Positions 13,303 through 20,676 of a DNA stretch of 27,792 nt are shown one piece after another (positions within the stretch are counted from its first letter, which is position 1; the number at the start of each line of letters is the position of its first letter). The position numbers and the translations under genes are program-made. The notes beneath the pieces were generated by a model, which made no database searches, was not told where the DNA came from, and saw nothing but the letters and a program-made list of their open reading frames with translations. The stretch is from DATHWB01 sp035460965 (lineage in GTDB: Bacteria > Actinomycetota > Acidimicrobiia > Spongiisociales > ZC4RG35): assembly GCA_035460965.1 (NCBI GenBank), contig DATHWB010000290.1, forward strand, positions 1 through 27,792, read 5' to 3'.

Positions 13303-15272
13303 GTTTCGTCCTCCTGGATCGTTATCAGCGACGCCTCCGCCTCCACCTGGTCTCCGTCCGCCGTTCGTACCGCGGTGACGACCCCCGACACCGGTGACCG
13401 CAGGGTGTGCTCCATCTTCATCGCCTCCATCACGAGGAGGCTCTGCCCGGCGGACACGGCGTCACCCTCCTTCACGAGCACGGTCAGCACCTTCCCCGGC
13501 ATCGGCGCCTGCAGCGAGCCTGCCTCCTGTTGGTGGCGGGAGGACGGGAATCGACCGTGTTCCACCAGCCGCACGTGGCCGTCGGGTCCGTCGACGTCCC
13601 AGGCGGATCCGGCCTTTGCCACGCGGTAGAGGCGCCGGCGGCCGCCGATCTCGAGTGTCACGCTCTCGCCGGCGACGTGGTGGTCGAAGGCGACGGGTTC
13701 GGACTCCGCCAGCGTGGCGACCGCGCCGCCCCGGTCGAAGCGATAGGACACACGGACCGGCCCGAAGGGGCCGTCGTAGGTGACAACCTGCGGATCGGTC
13801 GGGTTGTTGCGCCACCCGGATGGAATGGTGGCGAGGACTCGGGCGCCGGCCCGACGCTCGGCGTGACCGGCGAGGGCGGCGGCCAGTGCCATCTCCGCCA
13901 CGTCGTCCTCGGTCGGGAGAGGACGTGCCAGTTCGGCTGGATCGTGCCGGTCGAGGAATCCGGTGTCGGTCTCTCCGGCCAGGAACTCGGGGTGGCGGAG
14001 GATGCGAACGAGGAGGTCGCGGTTGGTGACGGATCCGTGAAGGTGGGCTCGGTGCAGGGCGCCGGCCAGACGGGCCGCCGCCTCTTCCCGGGTGGGGGCG
14101 TGGGCGATCACCTTCGCCAGCATCGGGTCGTAGTGCACGGGGATGTCGGAGCCGCTCTCGACCCCGCTGTCGATCCGGAGGCCGGGACCGAGGGGGATCT
14201 CGAAACGCGTCAGGTGACCCGCCGCGGGCAGGAACTCGTTGCGGGCGTCCTCCGCGTACAGCCGTACCTCGATGGCATGACCGTCGAGCGCCGGGTCCAG
14301 CGCCTCGCGCGGCAGCGGGTGTCCGTCCGCCACCAGGATCTGGAGTCGGACGAGATCGAGACCGGTGACCGCCTCGGTGACCGGATGTTCGACCTGCAGG
14401 CGTGTGTTCATCTCCAGGAAGTGGAACTCTTCACCGACCAACAGGAACTCGACCGTCCCCGCTCCCGTGTAACCGACGGCCCGTGCCGCGGACACGGCTG
14501 CCTCGCCCATCGCTGCTCGCAGACCGGGGCCGACTGCGGGGGAGGGCGCTTCCTCGACGATCTTCTGGTGGCGACGCTGGATCGAGCACTCGCGCTCGTG
14601 CAAGGAGACCAGGTTGCCGTGATGGTCACCGAAGACCTGGATCTCGACGTGCCGGGGCGCGATCAGGTACTTCTCGAGGAACACGGTCCCGTCGCCGAAG
14701 CTGGCGCTCGCCTCCCGCTCGGCACCGCGCACGGCGGGCACGAGATCCGTCGGAGTCGCGACGATCCGCATTCCCTTTCCTCCCCCGCCGGCCGAGGCCT
14801 TGACGAGGACCGGGTATCCGATCTGTTCGGCCGCATCGGACACCCGGGCGTCGTCCATGCCGGACAGATCGACCGACGGGAGGGTCGGCACTCCCGCCTC
14901 GCGGACCAGCCGTTTCGAGGCCAGTTTGGACCCCATGGTGGCGATCGCCTCGGGAGACGGCCCGATCCACACCAGGCCGGCCTCCTGTACGGCGCGTGCG
15001 AAGTCGGCGTTTTCGGCGAGGAATCCGTAGCCGGGATGGACGGCGTCGGCACCCCCGCGTTCGGCGGCGGCGAGGACCACGTCGATGTTCAGGTAGGACT
15101 CGAGCGAAGTCGACCCACCGAGAGCGAAGGCGTCGTCGGCCTCGGTGACGAACGGGGCGTGTCGATCCGCGTCCGAGAACACGGCCAGGGTGCGGATTCC
15201 CATCTCCCGACACGTTCGGAACACCCGCCGCGCGATCTCACCGCGATTGGCGACGAGGACGGTTCTGATCAT
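13299..15272 (-). CDS. Acyl-CoA carboxylase biotin carboxylase/BCCP subunit (alpha)
   Basis: A 657-residue subunit that carboxylates biotin with ATP and bicarbonate and carries the biotin arm. NRGEIARRVFRTCREMGI starts the biotin carboxylase N-domain, SAGGGGKGMRIV is the ATP-grasp glycine loop, ERECSIQRRHQKIVEEAPSP and EMNTRLQVEHPVTE are active-site segments, and EVRLYAEDA begins the C-domain. The biotinyl domain has VMEAMKMEH with Lys619. The layout resembles methylcrotonyl- or propionyl-CoA carboxylase alpha chains rather than separate AccC and AccB. ATG 15272 lacks a Shine-Dalgarno but has TACCTT 9 nt upstream, so it may start its own leaderless transcript. Its carboxyltransferase partner is probably the gene ending at 19049, separated by the ABC importer operon. 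Confidence 0.95.
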   Translation of the reverse strand: MIRTVLVANRGEIARRVFRTCREMGIRTLAVFSDADRHAPFVTEADDAFALGGSTSLESYLNIDVVLAAAERGGADAVHPGYGFLAENADFARAVQEAGLVWIGPSPEAIATMGSKLASKRLVREAGVPTLPSVDLSGMDDARVSDAAEQIGYPVLVKASAGGGGKGMRIVATPTDLVPAVRGAEREASASFGDGTVFLEKYLIAPRHVEIQVFGDHHGNLVSLHERECSIQRRHQKIVEEAPSPAVGPGLRAAMGEAAVSAARAVGYTGAGTVEFLLVGEEFHFLEMNTRLQVEHPVTEAVTGLDLVRLQILVADGHPLPREALDPALDGHAIEVRLYAEDARNEFLPAAGHLTRFEIPLGPGLRIDSGVESGSDIPVHYDPMLAKVIAHAPTREEAAARLAGALHRAHLHGSVTNRDLLVRILRHPEFLAGETDTGFLDRHDPAELARPLPTEDDVAEMALAAALAGHAERRAGARVLATIPSGWRNNPTDPQVVTYDGPFGPVRVSYRFDRGGAVATLAESEPVAFDHHVAGESVTLEIGGRRRLYRVAKAGSAWDVDGPDGHVRLVEHGRFPSSRHQQEAGSLQAPMPGKVLTVLVKEGDAVSAGQSLLVMEAMKMEHTLRSPVSGVVTAVRTADGDQVEAEASLITIQEDET

Positions 15273-15281
15273 CGGTTGGGG

Positions 15282-15287
15282 AAGGTA
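15282..15287 (-). promoter_or_regulatory. Candidate leaderless -10 of the carboxylase alpha subunit
   Basis: TACCTT on the minus strand is followed by 9 nt and the ATG at 15272, with no ribosome binding site between. It would separate the carboxylase transcript from the ABC importer operon that ends at 15301. Confidence 0.4.
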
Positions 15288-15300
15288 CCAGCCGGGCCGG

Positions 15301-16074
15301 TCAGATCCCCTTCGGCTTCAGGTAACGCTCGGCGAGGGAGGCGAGGAAGTCGATCGCCAGGGCCAGCAGAGCCACGAGGGCGGCACCCACGAAGATGGCC
15401 GTGTTGCGCTGCAGTTTCAGACCCGAGTTGATGGTTTCGCCGAGTCCGCCGGCTCCGATGAGGAAGACCAGCGCAGCCATGCCGACGTTGATCACCAGGG
15501 CGGTGCGAACCCCGGCGAGGATGACGGGCACCGCCAGCGGGAGCTCGATACGCCTGAGGACCTGGCGTTTGGACATGCCCATGCCGCGGGCCGCCTCGAT
15601 CGTGGCGCGGTCGACCTGGTCGAGTCCGACCATCGTGTTCCTCAGCACCGGGATGATGGCGAAGACCGTGAGGGCGACGATGGCCGTGAATGTCCCGCGC
15701 CCCAGCATGGTGAAGAAGATGATGATCAAGCCGTAGGCGGGTATCGCCTGGCCGGAGTTGGCGAACGCCACGACAGTCGGGGCGTACCGCCGCAGCTTGT
15801 CGCGGGTCAGGGCGATCCCGAGGGGGATGGCGATGCTCACCACGGCCAGCGTCGACCACATGGTGACGTTGATGTGGGCGCGGAACTGTCGGATGAGCTT
15901 GTCTCCGGACAGGATGTCGGCGGTGGTGCGGTCGAACTCGCTGTAGAAGTAGACGGCGCCCAGCACCAGCAACAAGAAGACGAACATCGCCGGGGGAATG
16001 ATCAGCTGGATCCGATCACGGATCGCCTGGATCTCGGCATCGGTCTTCTCGACCGGCTGGGCGATCATGGTCAT
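15301..16074 (-). CDS. OpuC-type quaternary-amine ABC importer permease (second)
   Basis: A 257-residue inner-membrane permease of the OpuBB/OpuBD family. Strong hydrophobic segments occur at about 25-44, 75-95, 105-135 (IIIFFTMLGRGTFTAIVALTV), 180-210 and 225-245. The coupling motif that contacts the ATPase is EAARGMGMSKRQVLRRIELPLAVP. Its ATG overlaps the ATPase stop as ATGA. Together with the first permease it would form a heterodimeric channel for glycine betaine, choline or a similar compound. The hydrophilic N-terminal arm of about 20 residues lies before the first membrane helix. Confidence 0.92.
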   Translation of the reverse strand: MTMIAQPVEKTDAEIQAIRDRIQLIIPPAMFVFLLLVLGAVYFYSEFDRTTADILSGDKLIRQFRAHINVTMWSTLAVVSIAIPLGIALTRDKLRRYAPTVVAFANSGQAIPAYGLIIIFFTMLGRGTFTAIVALTVFAIIPVLRNTMVGLDQVDRATIEAARGMGMSKRQVLRRIELPLAVPVILAGVRTALVINVGMAALVFLIGAGGLGETINSGLKLQRNTAIFVGAALVALLALAIDFLASLAERYLKPKGI

Positions 16075-17225
16075 CGGGAGAGCTCCGCCTGACGGTCGCG
16101 CTCGGCCTGCTGCAACTCCTGCAGGAACTCGGTGAGCAGTTCGATCCTGACCCCGCCCATGTACTTGCCGTGCGGGTCGACGCAGGCGGCGCAGCCGGTG
16201 ACCGACAGCAGCATCTTCTCGAGGGCGTCGCGCAGTGTGTCTTCCGGTTCGACCGTCACCCGAACGGTCTGACCGGCGTGGTCGAGGCCCTCGGTACGGT
16301 CCACGGCGGTGCGGTCGAGCCAGCGAGCCGGTCGACCCTCGGAGTCGAGCATCAGCGCCCACCCGTCGACGGACCGTTCGATCGCCCGCAGCGCCTCGTC
16401 TCGTCCGGCGCCCTGGGTGATGGTCGGCACGTCGCTGAGCTCGAGGTCTCGGATTCGCTTGAGGTTGAGGCCCTTGAGGATGGCGCCCGAACCGAGGAAG
16501 TCCTCGACGAAGGCGTTGGCGGGATGGGCGAGAATCGCTTCGGGCGTGTCGTACTGGGCGATCCGGGACTGCTCGCGCAGGATGGCGATGCGGTCGCCCA
16601 TCTTGATCGCCTCGTCGATGTCGTGGGTGACGAAGACGATCGTCTTCTGCAGCTCCTGTTGGAGGCGGAGGAACTCGTTCTGAAGCCGGTCGCGGGTGAT
16701 CGGGTCGATGGCTCCGAACGGCTCGTCCATGAGCAGCACCTCGGGGTCGGCGCCGAGTGCCCGAGCCACGCCGACCCGCTGCGCCTGCCCACCCGACAGC
16801 TCCCTCGGATACCGGGTTCGGTAGATCTTCGGGTCCATGGACACCATCTCGAGGAGTTCGTCCACGCGGGCGTCGATGCGGGCTGCGTCCCAGCCGAGCA
16901 GTCGCGGCACGGTGGCGATGTTCTCGGCGATCGTGCGGTGGGGGAAGAGTCCGATTTGCTGGATCACATAGCCGATGCGGCGCCGCAACTGGTCGGCGTT
17001 GACCGTGGTGACGTCCTCGCCGTCGAAGATGATCCGCCCTCCGGACGGCTCGATCATGCGATTGATGAGGCGCAACGTGGTCGACTTCCCGCATCCGGAT
17101 GGGCCGACCAGCACCAGGATCTCTCCCTTGGGGATGGCGAGGTCGAGTTCGGCAACGGCAGGTTCGGTCTCGCCGGGATAGACCTTGCTGACGTTCTCGA
17201 GTCGGATGAATGCGTCGTCTGACAT
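16071..17225 (-). CDS. OpuC-type ABC importer ATPase with C-terminal CBS-like domains
   Basis: A 384-residue ATPase. Walker A is GPSGCGKST (41-49), the Q-loop is in VIQQIGLFPH, the ABC signature is LSGGQAQRV, Walker B is VLLMDEPFGAID, and the switch His is in FVTHDIDEA. Residues about 265-384 form a tandem CBS-like region, which in OpuA/OpuC ATPases senses ionic strength or nucleotides. Cys-Ala-Ala-Cys near residue 345 and the sequence DPHGKYMGGVRIELL lie in the second CBS unit. AAGGAG sits 6 nt before the ATG. It energises the two permeases encoded on either side. Confidence 0.94.
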   Translation of the reverse strand: MSDDAFIRLENVSKVYPGETEPAVAELDLAIPKGEILVLVGPSGCGKSTTLRLINRMIEPSGGRIIFDGEDVTTVNADQLRRRIGYVIQQIGLFPHRTIAENIATVPRLLGWDAARIDARVDELLEMVSMDPKIYRTRYPRELSGGQAQRVGVARALGADPEVLLMDEPFGAIDPITRDRLQNEFLRLQQELQKTIVFVTHDIDEAIKMGDRIAILREQSRIAQYDTPEAILAHPANAFVEDFLGSGAILKGLNLKRIRDLELSDVPTITQGAGRDEALRAIERSVDGWALMLDSEGRPARWLDRTAVDRTEGLDHAGQTVRVTVEPEDTLRDALEKMLLSVTGCAACVDPHGKYMGGVRIELLTEFLQELQQAERDRQAELSR

Positions 17226-17234
17226 GGTGCTCCT

Positions 17235-17891
17235 TCAGCGGATTCCCGGCGAGGTCGTGTACTTGCGGACGAGGCCCAGGATCCCGTCGAAGATCAGGGC
17301 GAGGAGGATGATGAAGAGGGTGCCGGTCCAGATCTTCTCGACGGCGAGGCGGAAGCCGAAGTTGGCGAGGCCGTCCTTGATGAAGTCGCCGAGTCCGCCG
17401 CCTGCGATGAGCGTGGCGATGGCGGCGATGCCGGCGGTGAGCAGGGCCGCCACCCGTATGCCGGTGATGATGACCGGCCAGGCCAGCGGCAACTGGATCT
17501 TCCAGAGACGCTCCCGCTTGGTGAGGCCCATCCCGCGTGCAGATTCGAGCACGGCCGGGCTGACTTCGGCCAGACCTGTGACCGTGTTGCGCAGGATCGG
17601 GAGCAAGGCGTACATGAAGAGGGCGATGAACGCCGACCAGAAGCCAAGGCCGACGACCGGGATGAAGATGGTGAAGAGGGCGAGGGACGGGAGGGTGATG
17701 AACACCGAGGCGATGCCGAGGGCGATCTCCTTCTGAACGGGCTTGTCCTGGACCCAGACTCCGATACCGACGCCGACGATGGTGGCCGCGACCATGACCG
17801 AGACCATGTACACGGCGTGTTGGAGGCTCAGGTCGACGACCTGTCCGAAGTTGTCGGCGATGTAGTTGAAGAGGCTGGTCACGCCATCCAT
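17235..17891 (-). CDS. OpuC-type quaternary-amine ABC importer permease (first)
   Basis: A 218-residue permease. Hydrophobic spans lie at about 22-44, 50-80 (IALGIASVFITLPSLALFTIF), 80-100, 140-165 and 185-205. The ATPase-coupling loop is ESARGMGLTKRERLWKIQLPLAWP. The ATG at 17891 is preferred over in-frame codons to 17921 because GAAGGGA lies just upstream and the extra residues (MAPSSPRREH) are not permease-like. It stands 10 bp before the ATPase gene and about 55 bp after the binding-protein gene. Confidence 0.92.
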   Translation of the reverse strand: MDGVTSLFNYIADNFGQVVDLSLQHAVYMVSVMVAATIVGVGIGVWVQDKPVQKEIALGIASVFITLPSLALFTIFIPVVGLGFWSAFIALFMYALLPILRNTVTGLAEVSPAVLESARGMGLTKRERLWKIQLPLAWPVIITGIRVAALLTAGIAAIATLIAGGGLGDFIKDGLANFGFRLAVEKIWTGTLFIILLALIFDGILGLVRKYTTSPGIR

Positions 17892-17946
17892 GTGTTCCCT
17901 TCTGGGGGAGGAGGGGGCCACCGGAGCGGCCCCCTCCCCTCACCGA

Positions 17947-18921
17947 TCAACCCTGGATGAGTCCCTGGTCGATCAGGTAACGCTCGGCCACGGCGGCGGG
18001 GGTGAGCCCGTCCTCGTTGACCTGTCGGTTGAGTTCCTGCATCGAGTCGTTGTCGAGCGGCGCCAGGATCGCCTCGGCGATGGCGTCGAAGGCGGCGGGT
18101 GCCTGCTGGTACGCGTCGTCGCGAACGCCCATCGAGACGTTGTAGAGGATCATCACGCCGGGGTCTTCGACCACGGTGAGACCGAGCGCCGGGATCCGGC
18201 CGTCGGTGGTGAAGATCTCGCCGAACTCACAGTTGTTGTTCGCCGTCTCGGTGTAGATCACGCCGGTGTCCAGGATCTCGATCTGGTTCTGCGGCACGGT
18301 GTATCCGGTCGCTTCCTCGAAGAGAATCAGGCCGTCTGGACGGCTCGGGAACTCGGACTCGAGACACATGATGGCGTCAGGGTTGGCGGCCAGGTAGTCG
18401 GCCATGGTCTGCATGGTGAACGCACCGCCGTTCGCCTCGGTGACCTCCGGGCTGGAGGCGAAGCCATAGGTGTTGTTGAACGGCGAGCGGCTCAGCCAGT
18501 GGATCCCGTTGGCGGCGAGGTCGCGTTCCCGGACGATCTCGGTGAGGGTGTCGGGATCCGTGGGGATCTCGTCCTCGATACCGAGGTGGACCGAGTAGCC
18601 GGTGCCGTTGTACTCCATGTACGTGTCGATCTCGCCCGAGAGCAGAGCCTGCCGGGCGACGTTGGTCCCACCCAGGTCGACCCGATCGGTCACGTTCGCT
18701 CCGAGGGCCTCGAAGACCTTGACCATGATCTGGCCGAGGACCAGTTGTTCGGTGAAGTCCTTGGACCCGACGGCGATGTCGACTCCGTCGAGGGAGATGT
18801 CGGCGAGGGAGCCCGCTCCGCCGGCGGCGTCGCCGCCGTTGTCGCCGTCCCCACAGGCGGCGAGCACCAGGGAGAGCACCCCGATGAGGGAGATGAGTCG
18901 GCGCAGTGATTTCGATTTCAT
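17947..18921 (-). CDS. Quaternary-amine/osmoprotectant substrate-binding lipoprotein (OpuAC/OpuCC family)
   Basis: A 324-residue extracytoplasmic binding protein. The signal peptide is KSLRRLISLIGVLSLVLAAC, with lipobox LAAC and lipidated Cys23, followed by a Gly/Asp/Ala-rich linker. IAVGSKDFTEQLVLGQI, GEIDTYMEYNGTGYSVHLG and GVYTET-like segments are typical of glycine betaine/choline-binding proteins. The aromatic pocket cannot be confirmed by eye, so betaine, choline, carnitine and proline betaine all remain possible. GGAGGAAGG is 7 nt before the ATG. It is the first gene of a four-gene importer operon that runs leftward. Confidence 0.92.
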   Translation of the reverse strand: MKSKSLRRLISLIGVLSLVLAACGDGDNGGDAAGGAGSLADISLDGVDIAVGSKDFTEQLVLGQIMVKVFEALGANVTDRVDLGGTNVARQALLSGEIDTYMEYNGTGYSVHLGIEDEIPTDPDTLTEIVRERDLAANGIHWLSRSPFNNTYGFASSPEVTEANGGAFTMQTMADYLAANPDAIMCLESEFPSRPDGLILFEEATGYTVPQNQIEILDTGVIYTETANNNCEFGEIFTTDGRIPALGLTVVEDPGVMILYNVSMGVRDDAYQQAPAAFDAIAEAILAPLDNDSMQELNRQVNEDGLTPAAVAERYLIDQGLIQG

Positions 18922-18982
18922 GTGGATACCTTCCTCCGAGAACCGGCGCGACCGACCATTCAGCCGGTGCGACCTGGGTTCG

Positions 18983-18988
18983 ACCCTA
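18983..18988 (-). promoter_or_regulatory. Candidate -10 element of the importer operon
   Basis: TAGGGT on the minus strand lies about 62 nt before the binding-protein ATG. It sits inside a small inverted repeat GACCC-N7-GGGTC (18982-18998). Either feature alone is weak evidence. Confidence 0.3.
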
Positions 18989-19009
18989 ACAAGGGGTCAT
19001 CGAAGGCCG

Positions 19010-19040
19010 TCAAATCGTCCCACCATGCGGAACGATTTGA
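19010..19040. promoter_or_regulatory. A+T-richer inverted repeat between carboxyltransferase and importer operon
   Basis: TCAAATCGTCCC (19010-19021) and GGAACGATTTGA (19029-19040) are inverted with one mismatch around a 7-nt gap. It stands 8 bp after the carboxyltransferase stop on the minus strand and upstream of the importer promoter region. It lacks a U-tract. It may terminate the upstream transcript or act as an operator for the importer. Confidence 0.45.
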
Positions 19041-19048
19041 TCCTGGTT

Positions 19049-20647
19049 TCACATGCGGAAGACGCCGAATTCGGCGGTTCCTTTCACCTCTCCGGAGTGG
19101 GTCGCGGAGAGCGCGATTCCGAGCACGGTGCGTGACATCCTGGGATCGAACAGGCCGTCGTCCCGCACCCTTCCGGTCGAGTGATATGCCTGTTCCTCGT
19201 GGCCGATCTGAGCCTCGATCAGCGCGGTACGTTGGGCGTCGGCCTCTTCGTCGAACGGTATGCCTCGGGCCTCGGCGGCATCCCGGGCGATGATCGACAT
19301 AACGCCGGCCAGCTGTTTCGGGCCCATGACGGCCACCTTGTGGTTGGGCCACCCGAACACGAAACGTGGGTCGTATGCGCGGCCCGACATGCCGTAGTTC
19401 CCGGCGCCGTAGGACACGCCGGCCATCAGGGCGATGTGGGGGACTGTGGAGTTGGCGATGACATTGATCATCTTGGCCCCGTCCTTGATGATTCCGCCCT
19501 GCTCGTACTGCTTGCCCACCATGTAGCCGGTGGTGTTGTGGATGAAGATCAAGGGTGTGTCGTAGCGGTTGCACAACTGGATGAACTCCGTCGCCTTCTC
19601 GGCCTCCTCGGAGAAGATCACGCCGCGCTGATTGGCGAGGATGCCGACCGGGAAGCCGTGAATGCTGCTCCAACCGGTGATCAACGAGGTGCCGTAGAGC
19701 GCCTTGTACTCCTCGAAACGGGATCCGTCGACGATGCGAGCGAGTACCTCCCGCATGTCCATCGGAACTCGCAGGTCGTGCGGGATGACACCGAGCAGAT
19801 CGTCGATGTCGTGGACGGGCTCGTCGGCCGGCATCGTCGGCCCCGATCCGAGCTTGCGCCAGTTGAGGTGCCCGATGATCTCGCGGCCGATGCGGATGGC
19901 GTCGAGTTCGTCCTGTGCGAAGTAGTCGGACAGTCCCGAGATCCGAGAGTGCATCTCTGCGCCGCCCAACTCCTCGTCTGTCGACTCCTCGCCGGTGGCC
20001 ATCTTCACGAGTGGCGGGCCTCCCAGGAACACCTTGGCCTGATCTCTGACCATGACGGCGTAGTCCGCCATGCCAGGAACATACGCCCCCCCGGCGGTGG
20101 AGCTGCCGAACACCAGCGCGATCGTGGGGATCCCCCTGCGCGACATGTGGGTCATGTTGCGGAACCACTTCCCACCGGACAGGAACACCTCTCCCTGATC
20201 GGGCAGGTCCGCACCCCCCGATTCGACGAGGTTGATCAGCGGGAGCCGGTTCTCGAGGGCTATCTCCTGTGCCCGGAGGGCCTTGGGGAGAGAGAAGCGG
20301 TTGGAGGCGCCTGCCTGACTGGTCGGGTCGTGGGCGGAGAGCACGCACTCGACTCCGTTGACGACACCGATGCCGGTGACCGCATTGGCCCCGAGCGGCT
20401 TGTCCGAGCCCCAGGCGGCGAGCGTCGAGAGTTCCAGGAAAGGCGAGTCGCGATCGATCAGCAGTTCGATGCGTTCCCGGGCGAGAAGCTTGCCCCGGGC
20501 GCGATGTCTGTCGACGTACTTCTGGCCGCCGCCGAGTCGTGCCCGCGCCTGCAGTTCTTCGAACTCGCCCAGCTTCGCCTCCATGGCCTCCCGGTTCGCC
20601 CGGTAGTCCTCGGAGGTGCGATCGACGTTGGTGGGGAGCGTCTGCAC
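19049..20647 (-). CDS. Acyl-CoA carboxylase carboxyltransferase subunit (beta)
   Basis: A 532-residue carboxyltransferase that moves CO2 from biotin to an acyl-CoA. Two crotonase-fold halves are visible: an N-terminal half with RHRARGKLLARERIELLID, NLVESGGADLPDQ and FGSSTAGGAYVPGMADY, and a C-terminal half with GFPVGILANQRGVIF, FIHNTTGYMVGKQYEQGGIIKDGAKM and MAGVSYGAGNYGMSGRAYDPRF. These closely resemble methylcrotonyl-CoA carboxylase beta chains, although propionyl or geranyl substrates are possible. GTG 20647 is chosen because TACCCT lies exactly 7 nt upstream (leaderless pattern) and longer versions run into the preceding gene. The partner alpha subunit is at 13299-15272. Confidence 0.94.
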   Translation of the reverse strand: MQTLPTNVDRTSEDYRANREAMEAKLGEFEELQARARLGGGQKYVDRHRARGKLLARERIELLIDRDSPFLELSTLAAWGSDKPLGANAVTGIGVVNGVECVLSAHDPTSQAGASNRFSLPKALRAQEIALENRLPLINLVESGGADLPDQGEVFLSGGKWFRNMTHMSRRGIPTIALVFGSSTAGGAYVPGMADYAVMVRDQAKVFLGGPPLVKMATGEESTDEELGGAEMHSRISGLSDYFAQDELDAIRIGREIIGHLNWRKLGSGPTMPADEPVHDIDDLLGVIPHDLRVPMDMREVLARIVDGSRFEEYKALYGTSLITGWSSIHGFPVGILANQRGVIFSEEAEKATEFIQLCNRYDTPLIFIHNTTGYMVGKQYEQGGIIKDGAKMINVIANSTVPHIALMAGVSYGAGNYGMSGRAYDPRFVFGWPNHKVAVMGPKQLAGVMSIIARDAAEARGIPFDEEADAQRTALIEAQIGHEEQAYHSTGRVRDDGLFDPRMSRTVLGIALSATHSGEVKGTAEFGVFRM

Positions 20648-20654
20648 CGGCGGA

Positions 20655-20660
20655 AGGGTA
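20655..20660 (-). promoter_or_regulatory. Leaderless -10 hexamer of the carboxyltransferase gene
   Basis: TACCCT on the minus strand is followed by TCCGCCG (7 nt) and the GTG at 20647. It lies in the 29-bp gap after the SerA-fusion gene and supports an independent transcript. Confidence 0.5.
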
Positions 20661-20676
20661 TCGCGAGGGTCGTTCG

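Noticed and set aside
15301..17943. An 880-codon open frame through the ABC importer operon, ending in the permease sequence
   Set aside because: Only its last 257 codons (from the ATG at 16074) read as a protein family. The upstream part is an out-of-frame reading of the ATPase and first permease.
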